Notes under the pieces: generated by a model | What the model saw: only the letters and a program-made list of their open reading frames with translations | The model's database searches: none | Told to the model about the DNA's origin: nothing | Shown here: one piece after another, positions 8,589 through 17,295 of the stretch | Layout: each line of letters begins with the position of its first letter | Position numbering within the stretch: the first letter of the stretch is position 1 | Made by a program: the position numbers and the translations under genes | NCBI RefSeq assembly: GCF_025567265.1 | Contig: NZ_JAOQJW010000005.1 | Location: forward strand, 111,726 to 175,725 | Direction: 5' to 3' | Source of the DNA: Dorea_A amylophila | GTDB lineage: Bacteria > Bacillota > Clostridia > Lachnospirales > Lachnospiraceae | DNA: 64,000 nt

Positions 8589-8638
8589 GCACCGATTTTA
8601 GCACCGATTGGTGTAAAATTGGTGTATTTGTGTAAAAT
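8589..8638. other. Candidate element end/attachment region
   Basis: Between the lysS stop and the hairpin is a run of short repeats: GCACCGATTTTA (8589-8600), GCACCGATT (8601-8609), then GGTGTAAAAT and GTGTAAAAT on the other side, forming an imperfect inverted repeat centred near 8607. This is where mobile-element genes meet the housekeeping gene lysS, and one minus-strand frame across it reads like a short Thr/Lys-rich integrase-type tail. An attachment or recombinase-binding site is inference; the far end of the element is not in view. Confidence 0.3.
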
Positions 8639-8671
8639 CCGAGGTTTTCGGAAAATGAAGTACATCCCGTT

Positions 8672-10717
8672 TTAGTAGAGCTTTGCGCCTGCCGGAATGT
8701 GGTCGTCTACCATCAAAAGATGGAGCTTTTCTTCGCCTTCCTCGTGGTGTACCGCACTGATCAGCATACCGCAGGAGTCAATGCCCATCATCGGTCTTGG
8801 CGGCAGGTTGACGATTGCAATACAGGTCTTTCCAACCAGTTCCTCCGGCTCGTAAAAGCTATGAATACCGCTTAAAATCGTGCGTTCCGTGCCTGTTCCA
8901 TCGTCCAGCGTAAATTTGAGTAGCTTCTTGGACTTTGGTACGGCTTCGCAGGCAAGTACCTTGACTGCTCTGAAATCGGATTTACTGAAGGTTTCAAAGT
9001 CCACAAAATCCTTGAACAAAGGCTCAATCTCTACTTTGGAAAAATCTATCTTTTCCGGCTCGGCTTTTGGTGCTTCGGACTCGGTTTTGTTTACACCAAT
9101 TTCGTCCTTTACACCATTCAAGGGTTTCATTGTGGGGAATAATAACACATCACGAATAGCCTGAGCATCTGTCAGCAGCATTACCAGTCTGTCGATTCCG
9201 TATCCGATTCCACCTGTTGGCGGCATACCGATTTCCAGTGCATTCAGGAAATCTTCATCTGTGTGGTTTGCCTCTTCATCACCGGCTGCAAATGCTTCTT
9301 CCTGTGCTGCAAAACGTTCTCTCTGATCAATCGGGTCATTTAACTCTGAGTATGCATTACACATCTCACGTCCATATACATATAACTCGAAACGCTCTAC
9401 ATAATTCGGGTCTTCCGGATTCTTCTTTGTCAGTGGTGAAATCTCGATTGGATGATCTGTTACAAATGTTGGCTGAATCATCTTCTCTTCACAGAACTCA
9501 TCAAAGAAGAGGTTCAGGATGTCACCCTTCTTGTGACGTTCTTCATATTCTACATGATGCTCATCTGCTAATGCTTTAGCTTCTTCGTCTGTCTTAACTT
9601 CTGCAAAATCAACACCTGCATACTTCTTAACAGCATCGATCATAGAAATTCTTTCGAATGGTTTTGCCATATCGATAACTGTTCCGTTGTAGCTGATAAC
9701 TGCGCTTCCGCACACTTTTTCTGCGAGGTAACGGAACATACTCTCTGTCAGTTCCATCATTCCCTCATAGTCTGTATATGCCTGATATAATTCCATCAGT
9801 GTGAATTCCGGATTGTGACGTGTATCTACACCTTCATTACGGAATACTCGTCCGATCTCATATACTCTCTCAAGTCCTCCGACGATCAGTCTCTTCAGGT
9901 ACAATTCCAGAGAAATACGGAGTTTCACATCTTCATTCAGCGCATTGTAATGTGTCTCGAATGGTCTTGCTGCCGCTCCACCTGCATTGCTTACCAGCAT
10001 CGGAGTCTCTACTTCCATAAATCCACGTCCATCTAAGAAGTTACGGATCTCTTTGATGATCTTAGAACGTTTGATAAATGTCTCTTTTGACTCTGGATTC
10101 ATGATCAGATCTACATATCTCTGACGGTAACGTGTATCGGTATCTGTTAATCCATGGAACTTCTCCGGAAGGATCTGTAAACTCTTAGAAAGAAGTGTCA
10201 TCTTCTCTGCATGGATAGAAATCTCTCCTGTTCTTGTTCTGAACGCAAATCCTTCTAATCCGAAAATGTCACCAATATCAGAACGTTTAAAATCTGTATA
10301 AGAGTCTGTTCCAATCGCATCTCTTGCAACATATACCTGGATACTTCCCTGCAGATCCTGAATGTTGCAGAAAGAAGCCTTACCCATAACTCTCTTGAAC
10401 ATCATACGTCCTGCGATAGATACATGAATTGGATTGGCATCCATGATACTTCTTCTCTCTTCATAATCTTTCTTCAGGACCTCTTTTGCCTGCTCTTCAT
10501 CCATTCCCTCTACGTCTGGTGTCTGGTGGTCTTTTAAAAGTTCTGCTTCATGTGCTTCATACAGACTCTTCACTTCCAATGAGTGATGTGTCTGATTGAA
10601 TTTTGTAATCTGAAATGGATCTTTTCCATTCTGCTGAAGGTCTGCTAATTTCTCACGTCGAACCTTTCTTAACTGGTTCACGTCCTGTTCCTGTCCGTTG
10701 TTCTGCTGCTTAGCCAC
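8672..10717 (-). CDS. lysS: Lysyl-tRNA synthetase with extra tRNA-binding domain
   Basis: Class II lysyl-tRNA synthetase, 681 residues, which charges tRNA-Lys in the cytoplasm. It has an N-terminal OB-fold anticodon domain (about 95-200), a class II core with motif 2 at FRNEGVDTRHNPEF and motif 3 at GIGYGIDRLVML, and the usual C-terminal end LLFPTMKPLN near residue 534. After that it carries about 148 extra residues: a linker and a Trbp111/EMAPII-like tRNA-binding domain (about 573-681, with SKSDFRAVKV, VPKSKKLLKF and NLPPRPMMGI), as normally seen at the end of MetRS. Bacterial LysRS is usually about 490-510 residues. It is co-oriented behind greA. The extension's DNA is richer in GC than the core (see findings), which suggests acquisition with the adjacent element. 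Confidence 0.95.
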   Translation of the reverse strand: MAKQQNNGQEQDVNQLRKVRREKLADLQQNGKDPFQITKFNQTHHSLEVKSLYEAHEAELLKDHQTPDVEGMDEEQAKEVLKKDYEERRSIMDANPIHVSIAGRMMFKRVMGKASFCNIQDLQGSIQVYVARDAIGTDSYTDFKRSDIGDIFGLEGFAFRTRTGEISIHAEKMTLLSKSLQILPEKFHGLTDTDTRYRQRYVDLIMNPESKETFIKRSKIIKEIRNFLDGRGFMEVETPMLVSNAGGAAARPFETHYNALNEDVKLRISLELYLKRLIVGGLERVYEIGRVFRNEGVDTRHNPEFTLMELYQAYTDYEGMMELTESMFRYLAEKVCGSAVISYNGTVIDMAKPFERISMIDAVKKYAGVDFAEVKTDEEAKALADEHHVEYEERHKKGDILNLFFDEFCEEKMIQPTFVTDHPIEISPLTKKNPEDPNYVERFELYVYGREMCNAYSELNDPIDQRERFAAQEEAFAAGDEEANHTDEDFLNALEIGMPPTGGIGYGIDRLVMLLTDAQAIRDVLLFPTMKPLNGVKDEIGVNKTESEAPKAEPEKIDFSKVEIEPLFKDFVDFETFSKSDFRAVKVLACEAVPKSKKLLKFTLDDGTGTERTILSGIHSFYEPEELVGKTCIAIVNLPPRPMMGIDSCGMLISAVHHEEGEEKLHLLMVDDHIPAGAKLY

Positions 10718-10828
10718 TTTTTTATTCTCCTTCCTTATCCGAATTCAGACCTCCCGTGTGAGAGAGGCCTGAGTCATGTATTCTGGTTATTCTTCGACGG
10801 ATGCCCGTCTGTCTCTTATTTTATAATG

Positions 10829-11311
10829 TTATAATGAACGGCTGATATCCAGTACCTTGTACTCCATTACTCCAGCCTGCGTCTCTACAGTTACGACATC
10901 TCCGATCTGTTTGCCCATCAATGCCTGGCCAACCGGTGATTCATTGGAAATCTTTCCTTCCAGACTGTTCGCTTCTGTAGAACCAACCAGTTTGAATTCC
11001 ATCTCTTCATCAAATGTGATGTCGAATACTTTTACCGTACATCCGATATTAATCTTATTAAAATCAACTTCGTCTTCTACTACAACTTCTGCATTCTTAA
11101 GAATTGCTTCCAGTTCTTCGATACGTGCTTCAATGTCTCTCTGTTCATCTTTTGCTGCATCGTACTCTGCATTCTCTGATAAATCTCCCTGTTCTCTTGC
11201 TTCTTTGATCTTCTGGGCGATCTCTCTACGTTTTACAACCTTGAGGTTCTCAAGTTCATCTTCCAGTGCTTTTAAACCAGCATAAGTAAGTAATTTTTTC
11301 TTTGCTTCCAT
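10829..11311 (-). CDS. greA: Transcription elongation factor GreA
   Basis: A 160-residue Gre factor that enters the RNA polymerase secondary channel and stimulates cleavage of backtracked transcripts. The N-terminal antiparallel coiled coil (about 1-78) includes LSENAEYDAAKDEQ, the acidic tip motif; the C-terminal FKBP-like domain follows, with SPVGQALMGKQIGD. Full family length. The start is ATG 11311 with GGAG upstream. It sits upstream of lysS in the same direction, 111 bases apart, a common Firmicute pairing, and both can be read from the promoter at 11422-11450. Confidence 0.97.
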   Translation of the reverse strand: MEAKKKLLTYAGLKALEDELENLKVVKRREIAQKIKEAREQGDLSENAEYDAAKDEQRDIEARIEELEAILKNAEVVVEDEVDFNKINIGCTVKVFDITFDEEMEFKLVGSTEANSLEGKISNESPVGQALMGKQIGDVVTVETQAGVMEYKVLDISRSL

Positions 11312-11421
11312 CTGTCTCCTGCTCCTTTTTCTGTTCCATATTACTCTGACATTTTTATGCCTGAATCATCTATCTGAATAATTAATCTGTCATAGAATAA
11401 TGATACTTTCACAATTTCATT

Positions 11422-11450
11422 ATTATACATAAATGCATGTTTTATGTCAA
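11422..11450 (-). promoter_or_regulatory. Sigma-A-type promoter of greA-lysS
   Basis: On the minus strand the consensus -35 TTGACA (11450-11445) and consensus -10 TATAAT (11427-11422) are separated by exactly 17 bases. It lies about 110 bases upstream of the greA start and between divergently useful gene ends, so it should drive greA-lysS. Confidence 0.75.
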
Positions 11451-11505
11451 TCTTTTTATCACCTGCAAGTACCCGTTTTTCCTTTATTTTCAGCATTTTT
11501 GTACA

Positions 11506-12462
11506 TTATACGATTGCTTTGTCCAGAAGTACTTCCAGTTCCTCATAAGATTCCACCTGATTGATCGCATCCCTGAGTTTTGCAGAACCTTTCATTCCTT
11601 TTGTATACCAGGCGACATGCTTACGCATCTCCCTGATTCCGATGAAGTCTCCTTTGAATTCAATCTGCAGTTTTGCATGTCTTAGCATCGTCTCTTTGAT
11701 CTTCTCCGGAGTCGGTCTCGGCGGAACAACACCGGTCCTTTCGTATTCCTGGAGTTCGTGGAATATCCATGGATTCCCCTGTGCACCTCTTCCGATCATC
11801 ACACCATCACAGCCTGTTTCTCTTCTCATCTGAAGTGCCATCTCTCCGGAAGTCACATCACCGTTTCCAATCACCGGAATGGATACAGCCTCCTTGACCT
11901 GACGGATGATATCCCAGTCTGCTTTTCCGGAATAGTATTGTTCTCTTGTCCGTCCGTGTACTGCAACAGCTGCACCTCCTGCATCTTCGATAATCTTTGC
12001 GATCTCCACAGCATTGATATTATCATCGTCGAATCCTTTTCTGATCTTCACCGTTACCGGCTTTTTAATTGCCTTTGATACTGCCGATACGATCTCATGT
12101 ACCAGCTCTGGATTCTTCATAAGTGCGGATCCCTCTCCATTCCGCACTACTTTTGGCACCGGGCATCCCATATTAATATCCAGGATCTGAAATGGCAGTT
12201 CTTCTATCATCTTTGCCATCTCGCTCATAATCTTCGGATCCGATCCAAAAAGCTGCAATGACACCGGATACTCATCCGGATGGATTGCCAGCAATGCTTT
12301 TGTATTTTTATTCTTATATTGCAAAGCTTTTGCACTGATCATTTCCATACAGAGAAGCCCTGCTCCCTGTTCTTTACATAAAAGTCTGAAAGGCAGATCC
12401 GTTACTCCCGCCATCGGTGCGAGTATATATGGATTTGCCAGATTAACATTCCCGATTTTCAT
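11506..12462 (-). CDS. dusB: tRNA-dihydrouridine synthase
   Basis: A 318-residue FMN-dependent Dus enzyme that reduces specific uridines to dihydrouridine in tRNA. It has a TIM-barrel N-terminus (LAPMAGVTDLPFR), catalytic Cys100 in NMGCPVPKV, KIRKGF (FMN and RNA contacts), HGRTREQYYSG and a glycine-rich phosphate-binding loop GNGDVTSG...GCDGVMIGRGAQGNPW. A C-terminal helical RNA-binding domain follows. The sequence fits the DusB branch usual in Firmicutes. The start is the ATG at 12462. It lies downstream of coaX with a hairpin in the 166-base gap. Confidence 0.93.
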   Translation of the reverse strand: MKIGNVNLANPYILAPMAGVTDLPFRLLCKEQGAGLLCMEMISAKALQYKNKNTKALLAIHPDEYPVSLQLFGSDPKIMSEMAKMIEELPFQILDINMGCPVPKVVRNGEGSALMKNPELVHEIVSAVSKAIKKPVTVKIRKGFDDDNINAVEIAKIIEDAGGAAVAVHGRTREQYYSGKADWDIIRQVKEAVSIPVIGNGDVTSGEMALQMRRETGCDGVMIGRGAQGNPWIFHELQEYERTGVVPPRPTPEKIKETMLRHAKLQIEFKGDFIGIREMRKHVAWYTKGMKGSAKLRDAINQVESYEELEVLLDKAIV

Positions 12463-12522
12463 TTTTCTACTCCTGTTATCACACTCAGATTACAATTATC
12501 TGTAATTTTTTCAAGAAACACA

Positions 12523-12590
12523 CAGCACTATATATCAGATAAGACAGCCCCTAACATTCATAAACGAAGCTTTCTTGATATATAGTGCTG
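12523..12590 (-). terminator. Long hairpin between coaX and dusB
   Basis: A perfect 15-bp inverted repeat: CAGCACTATATATCA (12523-12537) and its complement at 12576-12590, enclosing 38 bases. On the minus strand the tail is TGTGTTTCTTG then an A run, so it is an imperfect terminator for coaX. The length and AT-rich stem also fit a small repetitive hairpin element. Confidence 0.45.
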
Positions 12591-12628
12591 CATATTTCTT
12601 TGCAAGTCTACACTGTCAACACTGCAGA

Positions 12629-13405
12629 TTATTTATTTTTTTTATTTTTTTCGTAAATGAACCGAAGTCCCTTTAACGTAAGCTGTGAATCATACACATC
12701 GATCATATCGGTCTCATTTGCAATTATCTTGCCAAGTCCGCCGGTTGCCACTACTTTCGCATTCGGATATCCGGATTCTTCTTTCATTCGTCTGATAATA
12801 TATTCCGTCTGACCGATTTGTCCGTATACAAGGCCGGCCTGCATTGCCGTAATTGTCTCTTTTGCAAGAATTGATTTCGGTTTGCGGATCTCTATTGCCG
12901 GAAGCATATCTGCCTCTCCCCAGAGAGACTGTGCCGAAGTCCTGATTCCAGGTGCGATCACACCTGCTTCAAATGTTCCGTCCGGACCGATCACGTCAAA
13001 TGTTGTTGCTGTTCCAAAATCCACAACAATTGTTGGTCCTCCGTATAAAGTATACGCACCGACTGCATCTACAATGCGGTCCGGACCGACCTGTCTCGGA
13101 TTCTCTGTGACAATGCGGATTCCGGTCTTAATTCCAGCAGATACAACCACCGGTTTTACGCCGAAGTATTTGATGATCGCACTGCCAAGTGAATGCATCA
13201 CATCCGGTACTACGGATGCAATGATCACTGCATTGATCTTGGAACTTTCAATCCCATGTCTTTCTACGAGTTCCTGTAAAGTAATTCCATATTCATCCGA
13301 TGTTCTCGGCTGCTTTGTCTTCATACGGAATGTACCAAATAATTCTTCTTTGTCAAACACACCAAGTGTAATATTTGTGTTTCCTACATCGATTACAAGA
13401 AGCAT
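12629..13405 (-). CDS. coaX: Type III pantothenate kinase
   Basis: A 258-residue CoaX-type kinase catalysing the first step of coenzyme A synthesis, phosphorylation of pantothenate. ASKHA-fold signatures are clear: LVIDVGNTNITLGVF at the N-terminus (phosphate 1), GPDRIVDAVGAY in the middle (substrate loop) and VVDFGTATTFDVI (phosphate 2). The type III enzyme is not feedback-inhibited by CoA in known members. The start is ATG 13405 (GGAGGA upstream). It follows birA and the small 13.4-13.8 kb gene, a cofactor cluster (biotin, CoA). Confidence 0.96.
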   Translation of the reverse strand: MLLVIDVGNTNITLGVFDKEELFGTFRMKTKQPRTSDEYGITLQELVERHGIESSKINAVIIASVVPDVMHSLGSAIIKYFGVKPVVVSAGIKTGIRIVTENPRQVGPDRIVDAVGAYTLYGGPTIVVDFGTATTFDVIGPDGTFEAGVIAPGIRTSAQSLWGEADMLPAIEIRKPKSILAKETITAMQAGLVYGQIGQTEYIIRRMKEESGYPNAKVVATGGLGKIIANETDMIDVYDSQLTLKGLRFIYEKNKKNK

Positions 13406-13438
13406 CTTTCTCCTCCTGTTTTGTCTGCTGCCTTCTGG

Positions 13439-13816
13439 TTACTCTTCGCTGTTTATCTCTTCGCCCAGGAAGAATACTTTATAATATAACTGCAATGCCT
13501 GCAGAAGATCCTGTTTCTCTCTCTGCAGCTGCTTGATCTTAAGCTGGCTTCCGATCTCATCGAACATCGGATCAAATTCCTCGGTCGATACCTCAAAGCA
13601 TAATTCTCCATCTTCTTCAAACACCAGCGTAAGGATTCCCCCTACGTCATGCACATACAATACGCACATAATCTTCAGTTCATTCTTCACATCATCCGGA
13701 AGCTGTTCAAAATCCGGATTCAGATAATACTTTTCTTCATATGAATTAGCACCGCAAAGCACTACTTTTCCATCATACATATCCATATACTCCTCTAACT
13801 GATACCTCTCCGGCAT
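13439..13816 (-). CDS. Conserved small Lachnospiraceae-type protein
   Basis: A 125-residue acidic protein with no signal or membrane segment. It has beta-rich stretches (GKVVLCGANSYEEKYYLNP, VGGILTLVFEEDGELCFEV) and a C-terminal coiled coil (QLKIKQLQREKQDLLQALQL). I recall similar uncharacterised proteins beside birA in Lachnospiraceae (DUF6145 type), but the function is unknown. I favour ATG 13816 over 13837, since an AAGAGAAAG ribosome site precedes it; either start overlaps the 3' end of birA, so translation is coupled. Confidence 0.7.
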   Translation of the reverse strand: MPERYQLEEYMDMYDGKVVLCGANSYEEKYYLNPDFEQLPDDVKNELKIMCVLYVHDVGGILTLVFEEDGELCFEVSTEEFDPMFDEIGSQLKIKQLQREKQDLLQALQLYYKVFFLGEEINSEE

Positions 13817-14753
13817 AGATTTCTTTCTCTTTTCCATCCGGCGTTCTTACAATCAGTTCTCCGGTCTGATTGATGCCGATAGCATATGCTTTATATTCAT
13901 TCCCCGGTTCCAGGACCTTGACCTCCCGGTCCTTATTCACCAGCATGGAATTATAAAGTTCCTGCAATCCTGACAGATCTTCTGTCTCCTGAAAGATCTC
14001 ATAATATTTTTCAAAGATTTTCATTACTGCTGCGATCAGCCCGGAACGCTTTATGCGCTTTCCGAGTTCCATCTTAAGTGATGAGGCAGTTTCCTTAATA
14101 TCATCAGGGAACGTATCCTGATTCACATTAATTCCCACTCCGATCACTACATGATTGATGTAATCGATCTCTGTACTCATCTCTGTCAGGATACCACAGA
14201 TTTTCTTTCCATTCACAACGATATCATTCGGCCACTTAATCTTTGTCTCAAGACCGGTAACCTCCCGGATTCCTTCTGCCACGGCAATCGCCATGATCAG
14301 TGTAAGCTGTGGCGCTTTTACAGGCGGAATATCCGGATACAACAATATCGTCATATAGATACTGCTCCCGGATGGCGATTTCCAGACACGGCCCCTTCGC
14401 CCTTTCCCTGCCATCTGCATATCTGCAACAAATAATGTCCCATGAGGTTCCTTATTATTTCCGGCTTCCTTTGCCCGGTTATTTGTGGAATCAGTCTCAT
14501 CATAATATATGACGTTCTTTCCTGCCCACTTTGTATCTACCAGACTGTCGATCTCTGCTTTTGACATAACATCCGGACTTTCGATAAGGCGGTAGCCTTT
14601 GTTACGCACCGCCTCTATCTGATAGCCTTCCTTCTTAAGCTGATCGATCACTTTCCAGATGGCTGTTCTGGACACCTGGAACTGTTCGCACAGCTGTTGT
14701 CCGGAAATATATGTATCATTCTCTTTTAACAAACGTAATATTTCTGATTTCAT
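13773..14753 (-). CDS. birA: Biotin ligase/biotin operon repressor
   Basis: A 326-residue bifunctional BirA. Residues 1-60 are a winged helix (SGQQLCEQFQVSRTAIWKVI), so it should repress biotin genes as well as attach biotin to carboxylases. The ligase domain contains the adenylate-binding loop AGKGRRGRVWKSP, then IKWPNDIVVNGKKICGIL and the GVGINVNQ strand, and ends in an SH3-like C-terminal domain. Full length for the regulatory form. It overlaps the downstream 125-residue gene by about 44-65 bases and starts 18 bases below the argF stop. Confidence 0.96.
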   Translation of the reverse strand: MKSEILRLLKENDTYISGQQLCEQFQVSRTAIWKVIDQLKKEGYQIEAVRNKGYRLIESPDVMSKAEIDSLVDTKWAGKNVIYYDETDSTNNRAKEAGNNKEPHGTLFVADMQMAGKGRRGRVWKSPSGSSIYMTILLYPDIPPVKAPQLTLIMAIAVAEGIREVTGLETKIKWPNDIVVNGKKICGILTEMSTEIDYINHVVIGVGINVNQDTFPDDIKETASSLKMELGKRIKRSGLIAAVMKIFEKYYEIFQETEDLSGLQELYNSMLVNKDREVKVLEPGNEYKAYAIGINQTGELIVRTPDGKEKEIYAGEVSVRGVYGYV

Positions 14754-14770
14754 ACTCTGTCTGCTCTTGC

Positions 14771-15766
14771 CTACTCTCTTTCACCAAGTGTTGCCACCAT
14801 GACAGCCTTGATCGTATGCATACGGTTCTCAGCCTCGTCAAATACCTTTGACTGTGGAGACTCGAATACTTCATCTGTAACTTCCATATCGTCCAGTCCG
14901 AATTTGTCATGGATCTGTTTGCCGATCTTCGTCTTCAGATCATGGAATGCCGGCAGGCAGTGTAAGAAGATAGCCTGTTCTCCTGCATTTTCCATTACTT
15001 TCTTTGTTACCTTGTATGGAGACAGTTCGCGGATACGTTCTTCCCATACTTCGTCCGGCTCACCCATGGATACCCATACATCCGTACAGATAACGTCTGC
15101 ATCTTTGGTTCCGCTTTCGATATCTTCCGTCAGTGTGATGGTTGCTCCTGTCTCTTTTGCATATCCTTTGCAAGTCTCTACCAGTTCCTCATTCGGGAAA
15201 TAGTTCTTAGACGTACATGCCACGAAATGCATACCTAATTTGGCACATGCGATCATCAGGGAATTGCCCATATTGTATCTTGCATCACCCATGTATACCA
15301 GTTTGATACCTTTCAGATGTCCAAAATGTTCACGGATCGTCAGCATATCCGCCAGCATCTGTGTCGGATGATACTCATTCGTCAGTCCGTTCCATACCGG
15401 AACGCCTGCATATTTGGCCAGTTCCTCCACCATCTCCTGTCCAAATCCACGATACTCGATTCCATCAAACATTCTTCCGAGAACTCTTGCTGTATCTTCG
15501 ATACTTTCTTTCTTCCCGATCTGTGAACCTGAAGGATCAAGGTAAGTCGTTCCCATACCCATATCGTGAGCAGCTACTTCGAAAGAACAGCGGGTTCTGG
15601 TACTGGTCTTTTCAAAGATCAATGCCACATTCATTCCTCTGTATTTATCAACCGGAATTCCTTTTTTCTTTTTTTCTTTTAATTCTGCGGAAAGATCAAG
15701 CAGATATGTGATCTCTTCCGGTGTGAAATCTTTCAGTGTCAGGAAATTTCTGCCTTTTAAATCCAT
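14771..15766 (-). CDS. argF: Ornithine carbamoyltransferase
   Basis: A 331-residue cytoplasmic enzyme forming citrulline from ornithine and carbamoyl phosphate. It has the carbamoyl-phosphate loop STRTR at residues 55-59, HPTQ in EYHPTQMLAD, the ornithine-binding SMGEP segment and HCLPAFHD. No other arginine gene is nearby, so the sequence alone does not say whether it is anabolic (argF) or catabolic (arcB). The 17-base gap to birA suggests co-transcription. Confidence 0.95.
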   Translation of the reverse strand: MDLKGRNFLTLKDFTPEEITYLLDLSAELKEKKKKGIPVDKYRGMNVALIFEKTSTRTRCSFEVAAHDMGMGTTYLDPSGSQIGKKESIEDTARVLGRMFDGIEYRGFGQEMVEELAKYAGVPVWNGLTNEYHPTQMLADMLTIREHFGHLKGIKLVYMGDARYNMGNSLMIACAKLGMHFVACTSKNYFPNEELVETCKGYAKETGATITLTEDIESGTKDADVICTDVWVSMGEPDEVWEERIRELSPYKVTKKVMENAGEQAIFLHCLPAFHDLKTKIGKQIHDKFGLDDMEVTDEVFESPQSKVFDEAENRMHTIKAVMVATLGERE

Positions 15767-15815
15767 TGTTTTGTACCTCGTTTTTATTCTTTGACTTTTA
15801 TCTTATGTCTTTTGT

Positions 15816-16748
15816 CTACTTTTCTTCTTTTTTATCATCTGCGCCAATCTCTGTAACAGATTTTACCAGACCTGCAATGCTCTGGATCTCTGACGGGATG
15901 ATAATCTTCGTTGCTTTTCCATCAGCAGCTTTTGCAAATGCTTCCAGACTTTTCATGGTAAGAACAGCCTCATCGGCTCCTGCTTCTTTCAGGAAACGAA
16001 TTCCATCGGCATTTGCCTGCTGTACTTTCATGATGGCTTCTGCCTTACCTTCAGCCTCACGGATCGTGGCTTCTTTCTGTGCTTCTGCTTTCAGGATAGC
16101 CGCCTGCTTCTCAGCTTCCGCATCCAGAATTGCAGACTCTTTGTGGCCTTCTGCCACAAGGATTGTAGATTTCTTCTCACCTTCTGCACGTAAGATTGCT
16201 TCACGGCGTTCACGTTCTGCCTTCATCTGCTTCTCCATTGCATCCTGGATGGCTGCCGGTGGGATAATGTTCTTAAGTTCCACGCGGTTTACCTTGATTC
16301 CCCAAGGATCGGTTGCCACATCCAGAGATGCTCTCATCTTCGTGTTGATCGTCTCTCTGGATGTCAGTGTCTGATCCAACTCCAGATCACCGATGATGTT
16401 ACGAAGTGTTGTCGCTGTCAGGTTCTCGATCGCCATGATCGGATTCGCCACACCATAGCAGAACATCTTCGGATCCGTGATCTGATAAAATACAACGGTA
16501 TCAATTCTCATCGTTACGTTATCTTTTGTGATAACCGGCTGCGGTGCAAAATCCACTACCTGCTCTTTCAGATCCACTCTTCTTGCCACACGGTCAAAAA
16601 TCGGAATCTTAAAGTGAAGTCCGGTTCCCCATGTTGCCTGATATGCCCCCAGTCTTTCAATAACCAATGCCTGCGCCTGTCTGACTACCTTTACACAGGA
16701 AATCACCACGCAGATAATAATCACTAATAAAATCAATCCAAAAATCAT
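15816..16748 (-). CDS. SPFH/stomatin-like membrane protein
   Basis: A 310-residue band-7 protein of the QmcA/stomatin type. An N-terminal membrane segment (residues 2-20) is followed by the SPFH domain (about 20-180, with GLHFKIPIFDRVARRVDLKE), then a long Ala/Glu-rich coiled coil (about 185-260) of repeated A-E-(A/G)-x-K units that drives oligomerisation, and a short C-terminal tail. It should form large ring or cage assemblies in membrane microdomains. It is preceded three bases away by the NfeD-like gene, its usual partner. Confidence 0.92.
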   Translation of the reverse strand: MIFGLILLVIIICVVISCVKVVRQAQALVIERLGAYQATWGTGLHFKIPIFDRVARRVDLKEQVVDFAPQPVITKDNVTMRIDTVVFYQITDPKMFCYGVANPIMAIENLTATTLRNIIGDLELDQTLTSRETINTKMRASLDVATDPWGIKVNRVELKNIIPPAAIQDAMEKQMKAERERREAILRAEGEKKSTILVAEGHKESAILDAEAEKQAAILKAEAQKEATIREAEGKAEAIMKVQQANADGIRFLKEAGADEAVLTMKSLEAFAKAADGKATKIIIPSEIQSIAGLVKSVTEIGADDKKEEK

Positions 16749-16751
16749 ACT

Positions 16752-17186
16752 CTACTCCTCTCTGGCATGCACGATCAGTTTCACGCCCTGAATACCATTT
16801 ACTACAACAACTGTGTTCTTTGGAATCTTTCCGTCCGGCTCATCCGTCTTAGCCGACCATATCTGACCGCAGATCTCTACCTGCCCTTTTGCCTTTATCG
16901 TATCAATATCTTCTGTCACCAGTGCATGCTGTCCGATCAGACTCTCTGCGTTCGTCTTCTGCCTCTCCTGATTGAAGAACTTCACCGCGATCGGTCTTGT
17001 CAGAATCAGAAGCAGAATGGAAACTATAACAAATACTCCTATCTGCACTCCCAACCCAAAACCGACAAGTCCTGCACAGAATGCGATCAGTGCTCCTCCT
17101 GCGAACCAGATCGTGGTAAGTCCCATTGTCGCGATTTCAATGATCAACAGTACAATGAATATTGCCAGCCAATAGATCACTCTCAT
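16752..17186 (-). CDS. NfeD-like membrane protein
   Basis: A 144-residue short-form NfeD protein. Two to three hydrophobic segments (about 5-60) precede a C-terminal OB-fold-like domain (about 80-140, LIGQHALVTEDIDTIKAKG and GQIWSAKTDEPDGKIPKNT). It lacks the long protease domain of full NfeD. It is encoded just upstream of the SPFH protein on the same strand with three bases between them, the classic pairing; together they probably organise membrane microdomains or membrane-protein quality control. Confidence 0.9.
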   Translation of the reverse strand: MRVIYWLAIFIVLLIIEIATMGLTTIWFAGGALIAFCAGLVGFGLGVQIGVFVIVSILLLILTRPIAVKFFNQERQKTNAESLIGQHALVTEDIDTIKAKGQVEICGQIWSAKTDEPDGKIPKNTVVVVNGIQGVKLIVHAREE

Positions 17187-17295
17187 AAGCCGTCCCCTCT
17201 TTTCCGTATATATTATTTCTTGTTCACTATATTACTATACTCTGATAAAGAAAGCAATTTTCTTCTGTAAAATGAGTGGATTGTATCTCATTTAA

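Noticed and set aside
1..8671. Prophage
   Set aside because: No capsid, terminase, portal or lysis genes; the gene set is that of a conjugative or mobilisable element.
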